Part shown: positions 1 to 8,696 of the stretch, one piece after another
How the letters are laid out: each line of letters opens with the position of its first letter
Position numbering within the stretch: the first letter of the stretch is position 1
From: SAR116 cluster bacterium AG-426-A06
GTDB taxonomy: Bacteria > Pseudomonadota > Alphaproteobacteria > Puniceispirillales > Marisalimonadaceae
Direction: 5' to 3'
Length of the DNA: 34,265 nt
Assembly: GCA_003210115.1 (NCBI GenBank)
Contig: QCNM01000011.1
Location: forward strand, 1-34,265
Position numbers and translations under genes: made by a program
Notes under the pieces: generated by a model
Told to the model about the DNA's origin: nothing
What the model saw: only the letters and a program-made list of their open reading frames with translations
The model's database searches: none

Positions 1-2004
1 GAAGGCTACGATCACAATGTAACCCTTAAAGAACTTAAAGAAGGAAGTTGGAAAAAGAAGCTAAAAAATTACCAATCTATAGTTGATGGATATTGGGTTA
101 GATTTAAAATTTTAAATAAATTTAATACTAATGAAATTGGTCTTTTTCATAATTGGAATACTGAAAAAAAGGTTTTTACTGACTTTAATGGATTAGAAAA
201 GATGTATTCCTATTGGAATTTTGAAACTGATAGATGGATTGATGAAGGAAGGGTTTTAGACAAATATAAAATTTTATTACCTAAAAATGAAGTAACTATA
301 GTTTATAACTATTTTAGAAATAATCCTTTAGATAGGTACATGGGAAAGACAAATGGCCTAGATAGAATTGGCATTGGAACTTGGGAAACTGTTCGTTTCC
401 AACAATATCTAAGTATATTGTCAAATATAGCTACTATATCGATCGTATTTTCTTTTGCACTTTATTATTTGTTTATGTTTATAGTGTCTAAGGGTCCATA
501 TATTTGGCTGTCATTGAGCTTGTTCCAACTATCAATATTATCAACAACAAATCTAGTAATAGGTAAAGTATTATCTATAGATCGTTGGGTTTATCATAGC
601 GAATTTTCACTATGTCAGATTTCAATTTTATTTATTTTACTTTTACAATTTTTTAGGTCTTCAATGAATTTAAGAATAACTTTTCCAAAAGTTGACAAGA
701 TATATATATTTATAATCATATTTTATTTATTAATGGTCATAATTAACTTTTTTACTTCATTGAATTGGCCAACTGAAAAATATATTGATTTGGTGAATTA
801 TCCTCCTGATCGAGGTGGTCCTGGTATTATCCAGATGAAGTTTTTAACAATACCTTTTTTATTATTATTACTAACTTCAGCAATTTTATCATATAAATTA
901 TGGAAAAAAGGTAGCAAATATTCTAAATACTTGTTTGTTTCATTTCTTCTACCATTTCTATCTGTTCCAGTGTCTTTGATATCTTACCTTATTTTAGATT
1001 TTACTTGGGTAACTTGGTTTATAATATCTTCTTCGGTAGGTGTTTTATTTATAGCAATGTTTATTACTTTTGGTTTTGCTGTGGCACAGCAACTAAATGA
1101 CATGAAAAATTCACTTTTTGAGCAACAGGTAAAACTGACAAAAGCATATCAAAGATTTGTTCCGAAGCAACTTTTAGAATATTTAGGAAAAGATAGTATT
1201 TTAGACGTTAAGCTTGGAGATCAAGTTAGTATTAACATGAGTATTTTGTTTGCTGACATTAGATCCTTTACCTCTATATCAGAAAAAATGTCACCAGAAG
1301 AAAATTTTAAATTTGTAAATTCTTATTTAAATAATATTGGACCGTTAATAAGAAAAAATAATGGTTATATTGACAAGTTTATGGGTGATGGTGTTATGGC
1401 TTTGTTTAAAACATCTGAGAAAGATGCAATTATTGCAGCTATTGAAATGCACAAAAGTTTAAATTCTTATAATCAAAAATCTTCAATAAATGGACAAGAC
1501 CCAATTAAAATTGGCATTGGTATAAATACAGGAAAGATGATGTTAGGTACACTAGGTGAATCTAATCGAATGGAAGGCTCTGTAATAAGTGATGCAGTAA
1601 ATATTGCATCAAGATTAGAAAGTTTAACGAAAGTTTACAAAGCTGATATTTTAATAAGCGAAGATACAAAGAAAAAAATAAAGCAAAAAAATTTATTTAC
1701 TAGATTTGTTGACATTGTAAAAGTTAAAGGGAAATCCGAGTCATTTTCGATATATGAAGTTGTCGATAGTAATTCGAGCAATTTATATAAACTAAAAAAA
1801 GATACAATTAAAGACTTTGAAAAAGGTATTGAACATTATCATAATAAAAAATTTAAAAATGCTGCGAAACTATTTAATAAAATTTTCGATATTAATCCTG
1901 ATGATCACATCAATTTTTTATACAAAAGTAGATGTGAAAATTTACTTAAAAAAACAACTTTAATTAAAAATTGGTCACCAATCGTAGAATATTCTGAAAA
2001 ATAA
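1..2004 (+). CDS. Receptor-type class III adenylate/guanylate cyclase with 7TM sensor, 5' partial
   Basis: Membrane receptor predicted to make a cyclic nucleotide from ATP or GTP in response to an external signal. The frame is open from base 1 with no stop, so the ATG at 202 is internal and the N-terminus lies outside the window. Bases 1-330 resemble the extracellular 7TMR-DISMED2 domain. Seven hydrophobic segments follow at about 400-1090, as in 7TMR-DISM receptors. The cyclase domain spans about 1225-1770. It has both metal aspartates (FADIRSFT at 1249-1272, GDG at 1384-1392), the base-selecting Lys in DKFMGDG, and VNIASRLE with the transition-state Asn and Arg. The second base-selecting position is Ser, near the Thr of many bacterial adenylate cyclases, so cAMP is likelier than cGMP (inference). 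The C-terminal 60 residues look like one TPR unit. The lipoprotein hydrolase at 2012 follows after 7 bases, so the two are probably co-transcribed. Confidence 0.85.
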   Translation, partial: EGYDHNVTLKELKEGSWKKKLKNYQSIVDGYWVRFKILNKFNTNEIGLFHNWNTEKKVFTDFNGLEKMYSYWNFETDRWIDEGRVLDKYKILLPKNEVTIVYNYFRNNPLDRYMGKTNGLDRIGIGTWETVRFQQYLSILSNIATISIVFSFALYYLFMFIVSKGPYIWLSLSLFQLSILSTTNLVIGKVLSIDRWVYHSEFSLCQISILFILLLQFFRSSMNLRITFPKVDKIYIFIIIFYLLMVIINFFTSLNWPTEKYIDLVNYPPDRGGPGIIQMKFLTIPFLLLLLTSAILSYKLWKKGSKYSKYLFVSFLLPFLSVPVSLISYLILDFTWVTWFIISSSVGVLFIAMFITFGFAVAQQLNDMKNSLFEQQVKLTKAYQRFVPKQLLEYLGKDSILDVKLGDQVSINMSILFADIRSFTSISEKMSPEENFKFVNSYLNNIGPLIRKNNGYIDKFMGDGVMALFKTSEKDAIIAAIEMHKSLNSYNQKSSINGQDPIKIGIGINTGKMMLGTLGESNRMEGSVISDAVNIASRLESLTKVYKADILISEDTKKKIKQKNLFTRFVDIVKVKGKSESFSIYEVVDSNSSNLYKLKKDTIKDFEKGIEHYHNKKFKNAAKLFNKIFDINPDDHINFLYKSRCENLLKKTTLIKNWSPIVEYSEK

Positions 2005-2011
2005 TTAAAAT

Positions 2012-3160
2012 ATGTTTAAAAAAATTTTATATTTATGTCTTATGATAGCTTCTTCATTCTCTATTTTAAGCATTTTATTTCTTACAAGTTGTGAGCAATT
2101 TGGAAATATACCATCTGGTGAATATAAATTATCTTTAGCTAAATCAAAAAATTATGATTTAAATCAAGATAAATTTGTTAATGAAGAAATTGGTATTATT
2201 GAAAAAATGAAAGAAGAGGGAAGTTTTTGGAAAAAACCATTAAAAAACCTCAAAAATAACTGGTTTTTTAGTTCTAATGAAACAAATCCAAAGGTATTTT
2301 TGCCAGAGAAAAAAAATTTGATAAATGAGGATTTCAAAAAATCATTAAATAATATTAAATTTGTTTGGTTAGGTCATTCAAGCTTAATGATATCTATAAA
2401 TAACAAAATAATTTTAACTGACCCAGTTTTTTCTCCGTCAGCTTCTCCTTTTAGCTGGTTTATAAAAAGATATCAAAAACCAGTGTATGCTTTAGATGAA
2501 TTGCCTCATGTTGATTACATATTGATATCTCATGATCACTATGATCATTTAGATATAAATACAATTAAGTATTTTATTGATAAAAATACAAAATTTATTG
2601 CGCCATTAGGTATTTCATCTCACTTACTTAAATGGGGAGTTCCAAATAATAATATTATTGAATTAGATTGGTGGGATAAAATTATTATTGAAGATTTACA
2701 TTTTATATGCACGCCTGCACAACATTTTTCTGGAAGAAAAGGTTTTATTGATTCACAAAAGACATTGTGGTCATCCTGGGTAATTAGGTCCAATAAAAAA
2801 TCAATATTTTTTAGTGGTGACTCTGGTTATTCTGATCATTACCAAAATATAGGAAAAAAATTTGGACCATTTGATATCGTTTTTATGGATAGTGGACAAT
2901 ATAACGAAAGGTGGAGAGCTGCTCACAATATGCCTAATGAAGTTATAAAGGGATTTGAAGATTTAAAAGGAAAATATTTGATGCCAATTGGATGGGGTAT
3001 GTTCACACTAGCTATGCATGATTGGTATGATCCACCAGTTGAAATTGAAAGAAGGGCTAAAAATAAGAATATAGATTTATTAATACCAATGATTGGTGAG
3101 AGTGTTGATTTAAAATCAAAACCAAAATTATATAATTGGTGGAAAAAATTAATTCATTAA
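2012..3160 (+). CDS. Lipoprotein metallo-beta-lactamase-fold hydrolase, NAPE-PLD/UlaG type
   Basis: Predicted lipid-anchored periplasmic metallohydrolase. Residues 1-27 form a hydrophobic signal ending in a lipobox (LTSC), so Cys27 should be lipidated. The MBL domain starts near residue 115 (WLGHSS). The zinc motif HDHYDH is at 174-179, followed by AQHFSGR, the metal-bridging Asp in FSGDSGYSD, and a distal His near LAMHDWYDP. This arrangement is typical of the N-acyl-phosphatidylethanolamine phospholipase D-like branch (PF12706), which cleaves phosphodiesters. Bacterial members are mostly uncharacterised, so the substrate is unknown. A lipid or phosphodiester near the envelope is an inference. 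It starts 7 bases after the cyclase stop with no clear Shine-Dalgarno sequence, which suggests translational coupling. Length (382 residues) is normal for the family once the anchor is included. Confidence 0.83.
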   Translation: MFKKILYLCLMIASSFSILSILFLTSCEQFGNIPSGEYKLSLAKSKNYDLNQDKFVNEEIGIIEKMKEEGSFWKKPLKNLKNNWFFSSNETNPKVFLPEKKNLINEDFKKSLNNIKFVWLGHSSLMISINNKIILTDPVFSPSASPFSWFIKRYQKPVYALDELPHVDYILISHDHYDHLDINTIKYFIDKNTKFIAPLGISSHLLKWGVPNNNIIELDWWDKIIIEDLHFICTPAQHFSGRKGFIDSQKTLWSSWVIRSNKKSIFFSGDSGYSDHYQNIGKKFGPFDIVFMDSGQYNERWRAAHNMPNEVIKGFEDLKGKYLMPIGWGMFTLAMHDWYDPPVEIERRAKNKNIDLLIPMIGESVDLKSKPKLYNWWKKLIH

Positions 3161-3196
3161 ATAAAAAGGTAATTCAATTATTTGTAGGTAAATATT

Positions 3197-3385
3197 ATGG
3201 AAACAAAATATATTATAACATTTGTAGTGGATGGTAGAGATTGGTCGAGTAGACCAATTAAAGGATCACTGCAAGAGGCTACAGACGAAGCAAAAGACCA
3301 ACTAAGAATATCTCGATTTTATGGAAAAAAACCAAAAAAAGTAGAATTCAAAAGTGCAAAACTAATTTCTGGAAATTTTAGTTAA
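3197..3385 (+). CDS. Small hypothetical protein (62 aa)
   Basis: No family recognised. It encodes a soluble, basic 62-residue protein. It opens with a beta-strand-like segment (KYIITFVVDG), then a conserved-looking DWSSRPIKG stretch, a helix rich in Ala/Glu/Asp, and a Lys-rich tail (FYGKKPKKVEF). There is no signal peptide or membrane segment. It lies 36 bases after the lipoprotein hydrolase on the same strand, with a weak AGGTAAAT-type site before the ATG, and is probably the last gene of that operon. Coding is supported by good codon periodicity, a clean start and stop, and a lack of stops across an AT-rich stretch. The strand-helix-strand layout could be a small alpha/beta fold, but no function is assigned. 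Confidence 0.6.
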   Translation: METKYIITFVVDGRDWSSRPIKGSLQEATDEAKDQLRISRFYGKKPKKVEFKSAKLISGNFS

Positions 3386-3517
3386 ATTCAATTTTTTTAG
3401 AAATACACTTGTCAATCTCTAAGTATATATAGTTAAAATTCAAAGAAATTTATTTTTAACAAAATAAAATCTAATTGGCTTACTTTATTTTTTATTTTTT
3501 GATCTTAAATCATTTAA

Positions 3518-5044
3518 ATGAAACAACAGTGTCAAATTGTCTGGTTTAAAAAAGATTTAAGAATTAACGATCATAAACCTTTATTAGAAGCATCAAAAAC
3601 AAATATCCCTACAATACCAGTTTACTTTTTTGAAACTGATTATTGGAAGCAGCCTTTTGCTTCTAAAAGACATTGGTATTTTATTCACGATAGTCTTATG
3701 GATCTGAAAAAAGATATCAAATCAATTAAATCTCAACTTTTGCTTTTAAATAGTGATGTCATAGATTTTCTTGAACTTATTAAAAATAAATTTGAACTAG
3801 TTTCAATTTATTCACATGAAGAAACTTCAAACTCCTGGACATATAAAAGAGACATTAATGTAATAAATTGGTGTAATAAGACTAATGTTAATTTTTTTCA
3901 ATTTCCAACAAATGGTATTATTAGGAAATTGAATGATAGAAATGAATGGTCTAGATTGAGGAATGAGAGAATGTCTAAAAACATTTTTCAAACTCCAAAA
4001 ATATTAAAAAAATTAAATCATGATATTAAGTCTGACATCCTTGCTAAGGAAAATAGTCTGTTTTCTAAAGATGACAATTTTATATATCAAAAAGGTGGAA
4101 GAAAAGAAGGTTTAATATTATTAGATAAATTTTTTAATGATAAATTAGATAATTATTTACAAAATATTTCTGGACCTAATAATTCAGATAAGTATTGCTC
4201 AAGGCTCTCTCCACATCTTACCTATGGAACTCTTTCAGTTAAAGAGATTTACAAAAAACTTAAAGATTTTAAGTATAAATGTGAAAAGCAAGGCCTAAAA
4301 TATAATAAAAGAGGATTATCAGCATTTAGTTCGAGATTATCTTGGAGATGTCACTTTATCCAAAAATTAGAAGATCAGCCATCAATTGAAAATAAATGCA
4401 TGCACTCAAGTTATGAAGGGATGCGAGAAAAAAAATCAAATACAGATAAACTTAAAGCATGGGAAACTGGATTTACTGGGTTTCCATTTGTAGATGCGTG
4501 CATGAGAAGTTTAACTTATAATGGATGGATAACTTTTCGTATGAGAGCAATGCTAACTAGCTTTGCAAGTTATGATTTATGGATTGATTGGAGGGAATCT
4601 GGTTATGTTTTGGCAAGACTATTTACTGACTATGAGCCTGGTATACACTATAGCCAATTACAGATGCAATCAGGAGTAACAGGCATAAATACTCTTAGAA
4701 TTTATAATCCTATCAAGCAATCAATTGAACATGATAAAGAGGGTGAGTTTATCAAAAAATGGGTTCCTGAATTAAAAAATGTGCCATCAATGTTTATACA
4801 CGAACCTTGGAAAATGAATTTAGAAGAACAAACAAAATATAGTTGTATATTAGGCAAGCATTACCCATTGCCTATTGTTGATCATAAAGAGGCAGTTAGA
4901 ATGGCACGAGATAAAATTTCCAAAGTAAGAAAAGATGATAATTATAAATCAAAATCTAAAAATGTTTACAATAAACATGGTAGCAGAAAAAAAGTCAAAA
5001 CCGTCAGAACTAAAAAAACAACAGATCAATTAGTTTTAATATAA
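3518..5044 (+). CDS. Divergent photolyase/cryptochrome-family flavoprotein
   Basis: Predicted light-driven DNA repair enzyme or blue-light receptor. The N-terminal Rossmann antenna domain starts with IVWFKKDLRINDH (residues 7-19). The helical FAD domain carries RLSPHLTYGTLS (about 228-240), TGFPFVDACMRSL (320-332) and DWRESGY (357-363), then RIYNPIKQ and WVPEL near the end, so the fold is intact. Aligned by hand with E. coli photolyase at an offset of one residue, the flavin-N5 Asn378 position is His377. Trp382 of the electron-transfer triad is Leu381 and the Trp306 position is not Trp; only Trp359 (here Trp358) remains. The four-Cys iron-sulfur pattern of FeS-BCP proteins is not apparent. 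The class is therefore unusual, and lesion specificity cannot be given. The gene is monocistronic, and its stop directly abuts that of the convergent neighbour. Confidence 0.85.
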   Translation: MKQQCQIVWFKKDLRINDHKPLLEASKTNIPTIPVYFFETDYWKQPFASKRHWYFIHDSLMDLKKDIKSIKSQLLLLNSDVIDFLELIKNKFELVSIYSHEETSNSWTYKRDINVINWCNKTNVNFFQFPTNGIIRKLNDRNEWSRLRNERMSKNIFQTPKILKKLNHDIKSDILAKENSLFSKDDNFIYQKGGRKEGLILLDKFFNDKLDNYLQNISGPNNSDKYCSRLSPHLTYGTLSVKEIYKKLKDFKYKCEKQGLKYNKRGLSAFSSRLSWRCHFIQKLEDQPSIENKCMHSSYEGMREKKSNTDKLKAWETGFTGFPFVDACMRSLTYNGWITFRMRAMLTSFASYDLWIDWRESGYVLARLFTDYEPGIHYSQLQMQSGVTGINTLRIYNPIKQSIEHDKEGEFIKKWVPELKNVPSMFIHEPWKMNLEEQTKYSCILGKHYPLPIVDHKEAVRMARDKISKVRKDDNYKSKSKNVYNKHGSRKKVKTVRTKKTTDQLVLI

Positions 5045-6187
5045 TTAACTTGATTGTTGAATAAACTTTGAAGCTTTAGAAATATCTAGTTCAGTTCCTA
5101 ATCCAACAGTATTTTCAAAATTAATTTGACCATTGGATATTTTTAAATTCTTTGTAACAGGATCTTTAACTAAATATTGATTGGTAATACTTAAATCCCA
5201 GTTAGCTTGAGTAATTGCTTGTGCAACATGTGAAATTGCAAAGCTGGCAATACTTGTTTCAGCAACTTTGCCTGAGAGATTTATATCTAAACCTAATTCA
5301 TTAGCTTTCTCTCCACATTTATAAGCTTCATAAGCTCCTCCAAGTTTAATTGTTTTTAAACTTAGTCCAGAAGTGATTGAGTTCTCTCCAATTTCAATAA
5401 CATCATTTATAGAATGCACACCTTCATCAGAACAAGTAGGAACACTGCTAAACGCTGTTATTTCAGTGATCATGTTTTTTTCAGAGGCCTTTATAGGTTG
5501 TTCAAAAAATGATATTCCTGCATCTTTTGCTTTTTTAGCAAACTCTGCAGCATCTTCATGGGAAAAACCTTCATTAGCGTCTGCAGAAAAAAAACATTTA
5601 TCATGTCCAATTTTTGAAATTGAAGAACATCTATTTAAATCTGTTTTTGCGTCATTTGATCCAACTTTAATCTTAAACTTTGTAAATCCTTCATCCAGGG
5701 CTTTTTTAAAATCATCTACTTCTTCTGAAATAGTTTTTCCTGCAACCATTTTAATAATTGGTATTGAATGTCTCTTTGATTGAGAAGCGAATAATTGAAA
5801 TAATGGTATATTATTTTCTTTTGCCATTAAATCTAATAGAGCGATTTCGAATGCTGATTTAGTTCCTTTGTTTTCATAAAGAGGAGATTTTTTTAAAATA
5901 TCTAGATCGTTTAATGATGTTAAGGTTTTATTGATCAAAAAATTTTTTAAAAATAAAGCAGCTGAGAACATGCCATGTGAGAATTCTCCTGTCATTGTTG
6001 GGGCAGAAGAAGCTTCACCCCATCCATACGTATCATTTTGACTTATTATTTTTACAAAAAGATTTTCAGCACTATCAACAACTATTCCAGCCATTTTGAT
6101 AGGCTTTTTCAAAGGAATTTTTAATGTATAAATTTCAATTTTTTTTATTAGAATGTTTTTAGTCAACGTAAACATATTTGATCCCAT
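5045..6187 (-). CDS. Enolase-superfamily enzyme, muconate-lactonizing (MLE) subgroup
   Basis: Cytoplasmic Mg-dependent enzyme that removes a proton alpha to a carboxylate. The N-terminal capping domain (about 12-130) is followed by the (beta/alpha)7-beta barrel. The full MLE-subgroup active site is visible: K172-x-K174 in FKIKVG, metal ligands D203 (SADANEG), E229 (FFEQP) and D254 (SDEG), and the opposing Lys278 before KLGG. This subgroup includes muconate cycloisomerase, o-succinylbenzoate synthase, N-succinylamino acid racemase and dipeptide epimerases. The substrate is not readable from the sequence. It is the last gene of the leftward CoA operon. ATG 6187 lies 3 bases after the CoA-transferase stop, and a second ATG four codons in (6175) is also possible. 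The operon context favours a ring-forming, ring-opening or epimerising step on a dicarboxylate or CoA-linked acid (inference). Confidence 0.86.
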   Translation of the reverse strand: MGSNMFTLTKNILIKKIEIYTLKIPLKKPIKMAGIVVDSAENLFVKIISQNDTYGWGEASSAPTMTGEFSHGMFSAALFLKNFLINKTLTSLNDLDILKKSPLYENKGTKSAFEIALLDLMAKENNIPLFQLFASQSKRHSIPIIKMVAGKTISEEVDDFKKALDEGFTKFKIKVGSNDAKTDLNRCSSISKIGHDKCFFSADANEGFSHEDAAEFAKKAKDAGISFFEQPIKASEKNMITEITAFSSVPTCSDEGVHSINDVIEIGENSITSGLSLKTIKLGGAYEAYKCGEKANELGLDINLSGKVAETSIASFAISHVAQAITQANWDLSITNQYLVKDPVTKNLKISNGQINFENTVGLGTELDISKASKFIQQSS

Positions 6188-6190
6188 GGG

Positions 6191-7396
6191 TTATTTAATA
6201 ACGTTCAGTGAGATTAATTTTTTTATTTCACCATCATCTATATTAAGAATATTTTTTAATACTTTTTTGGTATCTTCTCCAAGAGAAGGTGGGTATTTAG
6301 GTTTGGATAATCCTCTTTGGTTATTAATCTGGATTGGTGTATTTAACGTCTCTAGACTTTTTGTGTTTTTCTTATCTAATTTCAAAGTCATGTCATTATC
6401 TTTTGTTTGAGGATGATTTAATGCTTCTTTAACGCCTCTTACAATAGCTGATGGTATATTATTTTTTAAAAATAGATTATACCAATGGCTTCTATTTTTT
6501 TTTGATAATTCTTTATTAATCATTTTTTCAATCAAAGTTCTGTTTTTAACTCTATCTGCATTTTTAGCAAATCTTTTGTCTGTAGCCCATTCTGGTTTTT
6601 TTAGTAGCTTTGCAAAAACTTTAAATTGATTATCATTTCCAACACTTATTGCTAACTCACCATTTTTACTTTTAAATAAATTATACGGAACGATGTTAGG
6701 ATGACCATTTGCATATCTTTCGGCGTCTTTATTAGAAACAAGTGTATTAGAGGCAACATTAGCGAGTAAAAAAATTCCAGAATTATATAAATTAACTTCA
6801 GTTAATATATTTTTATTTTTTATTTTTTTATTTAATAAAAGAGCAGAAAGTACTGAAATTACAGCATTTAATCCTGTTACAATATCTACAATAGCTACTC
6901 CTAATTTCATGGGTTCACCATCAACTTCTCCAGTAATTTTCATTAAACCTGATTCAGCTTGCATTAAAAAATCATATCCTGGTAATCCTCCCTGAGGTCC
7001 ATTTACTCCGTATCCAGAAATAGAAGTTCTAACTACATTTTGAACATTTTTATTAAACCAGTTATCAGGCAAACCAATTTTATTCCAAAAACCTGGTTTG
7101 AAATTATCTATAACTACATCTGATTTTTTAATAAGGTCTTTTAATATTTTAAAACCTTCTTTTGTTTTTATATCTAAACAGATACTTTTTTTGTTTCTAT
7201 TAATACCGAGGTAATAAGCTGACTCAGTTCCTAAAAAAGGTGGACCCCAAGCTCGGGTATCATCACCATCCTTGGGGTTTTCAATTTTAATGATTTCAGC
7301 ACCTAAATCACCTAAATACTGAGTACATAAGGGTCCTGCAAGAATTCTAGTTAAATCTAAGACCCTTATGCCTGTTAGTGGATAAACTTTACTCAT
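6191..7396 (-). CDS. Class III CoA-transferase, CaiB/BaiF family
   Basis: Transfers CoA between an acyl-CoA donor and a carboxylic acid through an aspartyl-CoA intermediate. The family N-terminus is clear: L-x-G-I-R-V-L-D-L-T (residues 7-16), AGPLCTQYLGDLGAEIIKIE (20-39), and the NRNKKSICLD segment. The catalytic Asp is D142 in GYDFLMQAESG. Length (401) is standard for the family. It sits 2 bases after the crotonase stop, and its Shine-Dalgarno site (AAAGGA) lies inside the end of that gene. Its own stop is 3 bases before the enolase-superfamily ATG, so the three are translated together. It presumably activates the pathway acid that the crotonase then processes. The acid is unknown: succinyl-CoA is a common donor in this family, but nothing in the sequence fixes it. 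Confidence 0.9.
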   Translation of the reverse strand: MSKVYPLTGIRVLDLTRILAGPLCTQYLGDLGAEIIKIENPKDGDDTRAWGPPFLGTESAYYLGINRNKKSICLDIKTKEGFKILKDLIKKSDVVIDNFKPGFWNKIGLPDNWFNKNVQNVVRTSISGYGVNGPQGGLPGYDFLMQAESGLMKITGEVDGEPMKLGVAIVDIVTGLNAVISVLSALLLNKKIKNKNILTEVNLYNSGIFLLANVASNTLVSNKDAERYANGHPNIVPYNLFKSKNGELAISVGNDNQFKVFAKLLKKPEWATDKRFAKNADRVKNRTLIEKMINKELSKKNRSHWYNLFLKNNIPSAIVRGVKEALNHPQTKDNDMTLKLDKKNTKSLETLNTPIQINNQRGLSKPKYPPSLGEDTKKVLKNILNIDDGEIKKLISLNVIK

Positions 7397-7398
7397 TA

Positions 7399-8259
7399 TT
7401 ATCCTTTGGGTTTGACATTCTCATCCTTTTCTAAACCATCTAAATATTCTTTAACAATATTTGCATTTTTTTCTCTAAATTTAAAAAAGTTTGGCTTTCT
7501 TTTTTCAATAAATGCATGCATTCCTTCAAGAGATTCTTCTGATCCCCACACATGTGCTAGTAATTCCATTCCGTGTTGCCATGAAGCATACAATTCATCA
7601 GATTCAGCATTTAATGATTTTTTAGTTTGCCTTATAGTTTGACCACTGTAACTATTAATCTGTTTAACCCACTTCATGGTTTCATCATACAGTTGATCTT
7701 GAGGAACACATTTGTTGATCAAACCAACATCAACTGCTTCTTGACCTTTAAAGGTTCTGCATAAAAATATCATTTCTCTAGCTATTCTTTCGCCCACAAT
7801 TCTAGGTAGGTATTGTGTTGCACCAACTGTAGGGCAGGCACCAACTCTTGCTCCAGTTTGACCTAGTGTAGCATTTTCAGAAGCAATGACCATATCACAC
7901 CACAATGCTAGTTCATGGCCACCTCCCATACACCAGCCATTAACCATTGCTATTACAGGAATAGAAACGCCTCTAATAGCCATTGCCAATCCCAACATTC
8001 TATCATTCCAATGAGAAGCATTAGACCAGTTTAATCTTTTCATTGCATAGAAATCTCCACCAGCTGAAAATGCTTCATCGCCAGCACCTGTGAAAACTAT
8101 ACAAGAAATTGTTACATCTTCTTTGGTTTGAAGCACTGCTTCTCTCATTTCGTCAAGTGTTTGCTCTCGAAATGCATTTCTTACTTCTGGACGATTTATA
8201 GTAATCCATGCTGCATTTTCTTTAATTTCAAATAATATTTCTTTAAAATCAGTTCTCAT
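7399..8259 (-). CDS. Crotonase-fold enzyme, MenB/BadI-like enoyl-CoA hydratase/isomerase family
   Basis: Predicted CoA-thioester hydratase, hydrolase or ring-cleaving/forming enzyme. The two oxyanion-hole regions are visible: AFSAGGDF (63-70) and MGGGHELA (111-118). QTGARVG (134-140) and the C-terminal KRKPNF motif match the MenB (dihydroxynaphthoyl-CoA synthase) and BadI (2-oxocyclohexanecarboxyl-CoA hydrolase) branch more than short-chain hydratases. The usual S-F/V-D triplet after that motif, which carries a catalytic Asp, is replaced by ACPTVG (141-146), so the chemistry may differ. The lack of the usual hydratase glutamates argues against crotonase proper. Its start is well supported by AAAGGAGA before ATG 8259. 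It lies 12 bases after the VOC gene and 2 bases before the CoA-transferase in one operon. Confidence 0.87.
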   Translation of the reverse strand: MRTDFKEILFEIKENAAWITINRPEVRNAFREQTLDEMREAVLQTKEDVTISCIVFTGAGDEAFSAGGDFYAMKRLNWSNASHWNDRMLGLAMAIRGVSIPVIAMVNGWCMGGGHELALWCDMVIASENATLGQTGARVGACPTVGATQYLPRIVGERIAREMIFLCRTFKGQEAVDVGLINKCVPQDQLYDETMKWVKQINSYSGQTIRQTKKSLNAESDELYASWQHGMELLAHVWGSEESLEGMHAFIEKRKPNFFKFREKNANIVKEYLDGLEKDENVKPKG

Positions 8260-8271
8260 TTTTTTTCTCCT

Positions 8272-8688
8272 TTAATTTTTAGATAAGATTTCAAATAATG
8301 TGTTCATCATTTTTTTTGGGTGTAAAAAAAATAAATCTCTACCATGATAGCCTTTCACTGGTTTTGATAAGGGTTCTAGATCATTGTTTTTAGCATCAGA
8401 ATATGTATTGTTTAAATCATCTACTTCTAATCCGATATGATGCATACCACCTAAAGGATTTTTTTTTAGAAAGTTAGATATAGGACTTTTTTCACTTATT
8501 GGTTCAATCAGTTCTAATTTGATATTTGAAAATTGTATAAATGATATTTTTACATTTTGTGTTTCTGATATTATAGGTTTACTTCCAATTTTATTAAAAA
8601 CATTCTTATAATGTTCTAGTGCTTTTTCAATATTTGGCACAACAATTCCGATATGATCTATTTTATCTGTTTTAATAATTTCATTCAT
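8272..8688 (-). CDS. VOC-family protein, methylmalonyl-CoA epimerase-like
   Basis: Small metalloenzyme of the vicinal-oxygen-chelate fold, with two beta-alpha-beta-beta-beta modules in 138 residues. Likely metal ligands match methylmalonyl-CoA epimerase: His in DHIGIVV (residues 10-16), Glu in KLELIEP, His in MHHIGLEV, and Glu in the final LFEIL. Family members epimerise 2-methyl-branched acyl-CoAs or act as lyases or dioxygenases on related substrates. There is no methylmalonyl-CoA mutase in the window, so a role in propionate metabolism is not supported. Being between a permease and CoA enzymes, it more likely acts on the CoA ester of this operon, for example by epimerising an alpha carbon (inference). 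It starts 8 bases after the TauE permease stop with a weak TTAGG site. Confidence 0.82.
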   Translation of the reverse strand: MNEIIKTDKIDHIGIVVPNIEKALEHYKNVFNKIGSKPIISETQNVKISFIQFSNIKLELIEPISEKSPISNFLKKNPLGGMHHIGLEVDDLNNTYSDAKNNDLEPLSKPVKGYHGRDLFFLHPKKMMNTLFEILSKN

Positions 8689-8696
8689 TTTAATAC

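Noticed and set aside
5373-5783. A 136-codon open frame antisense to the enolase-superfamily gene
   Set aside because: The enolase frame carries all catalytic residues here; the antisense product has no motif or ribosome site.
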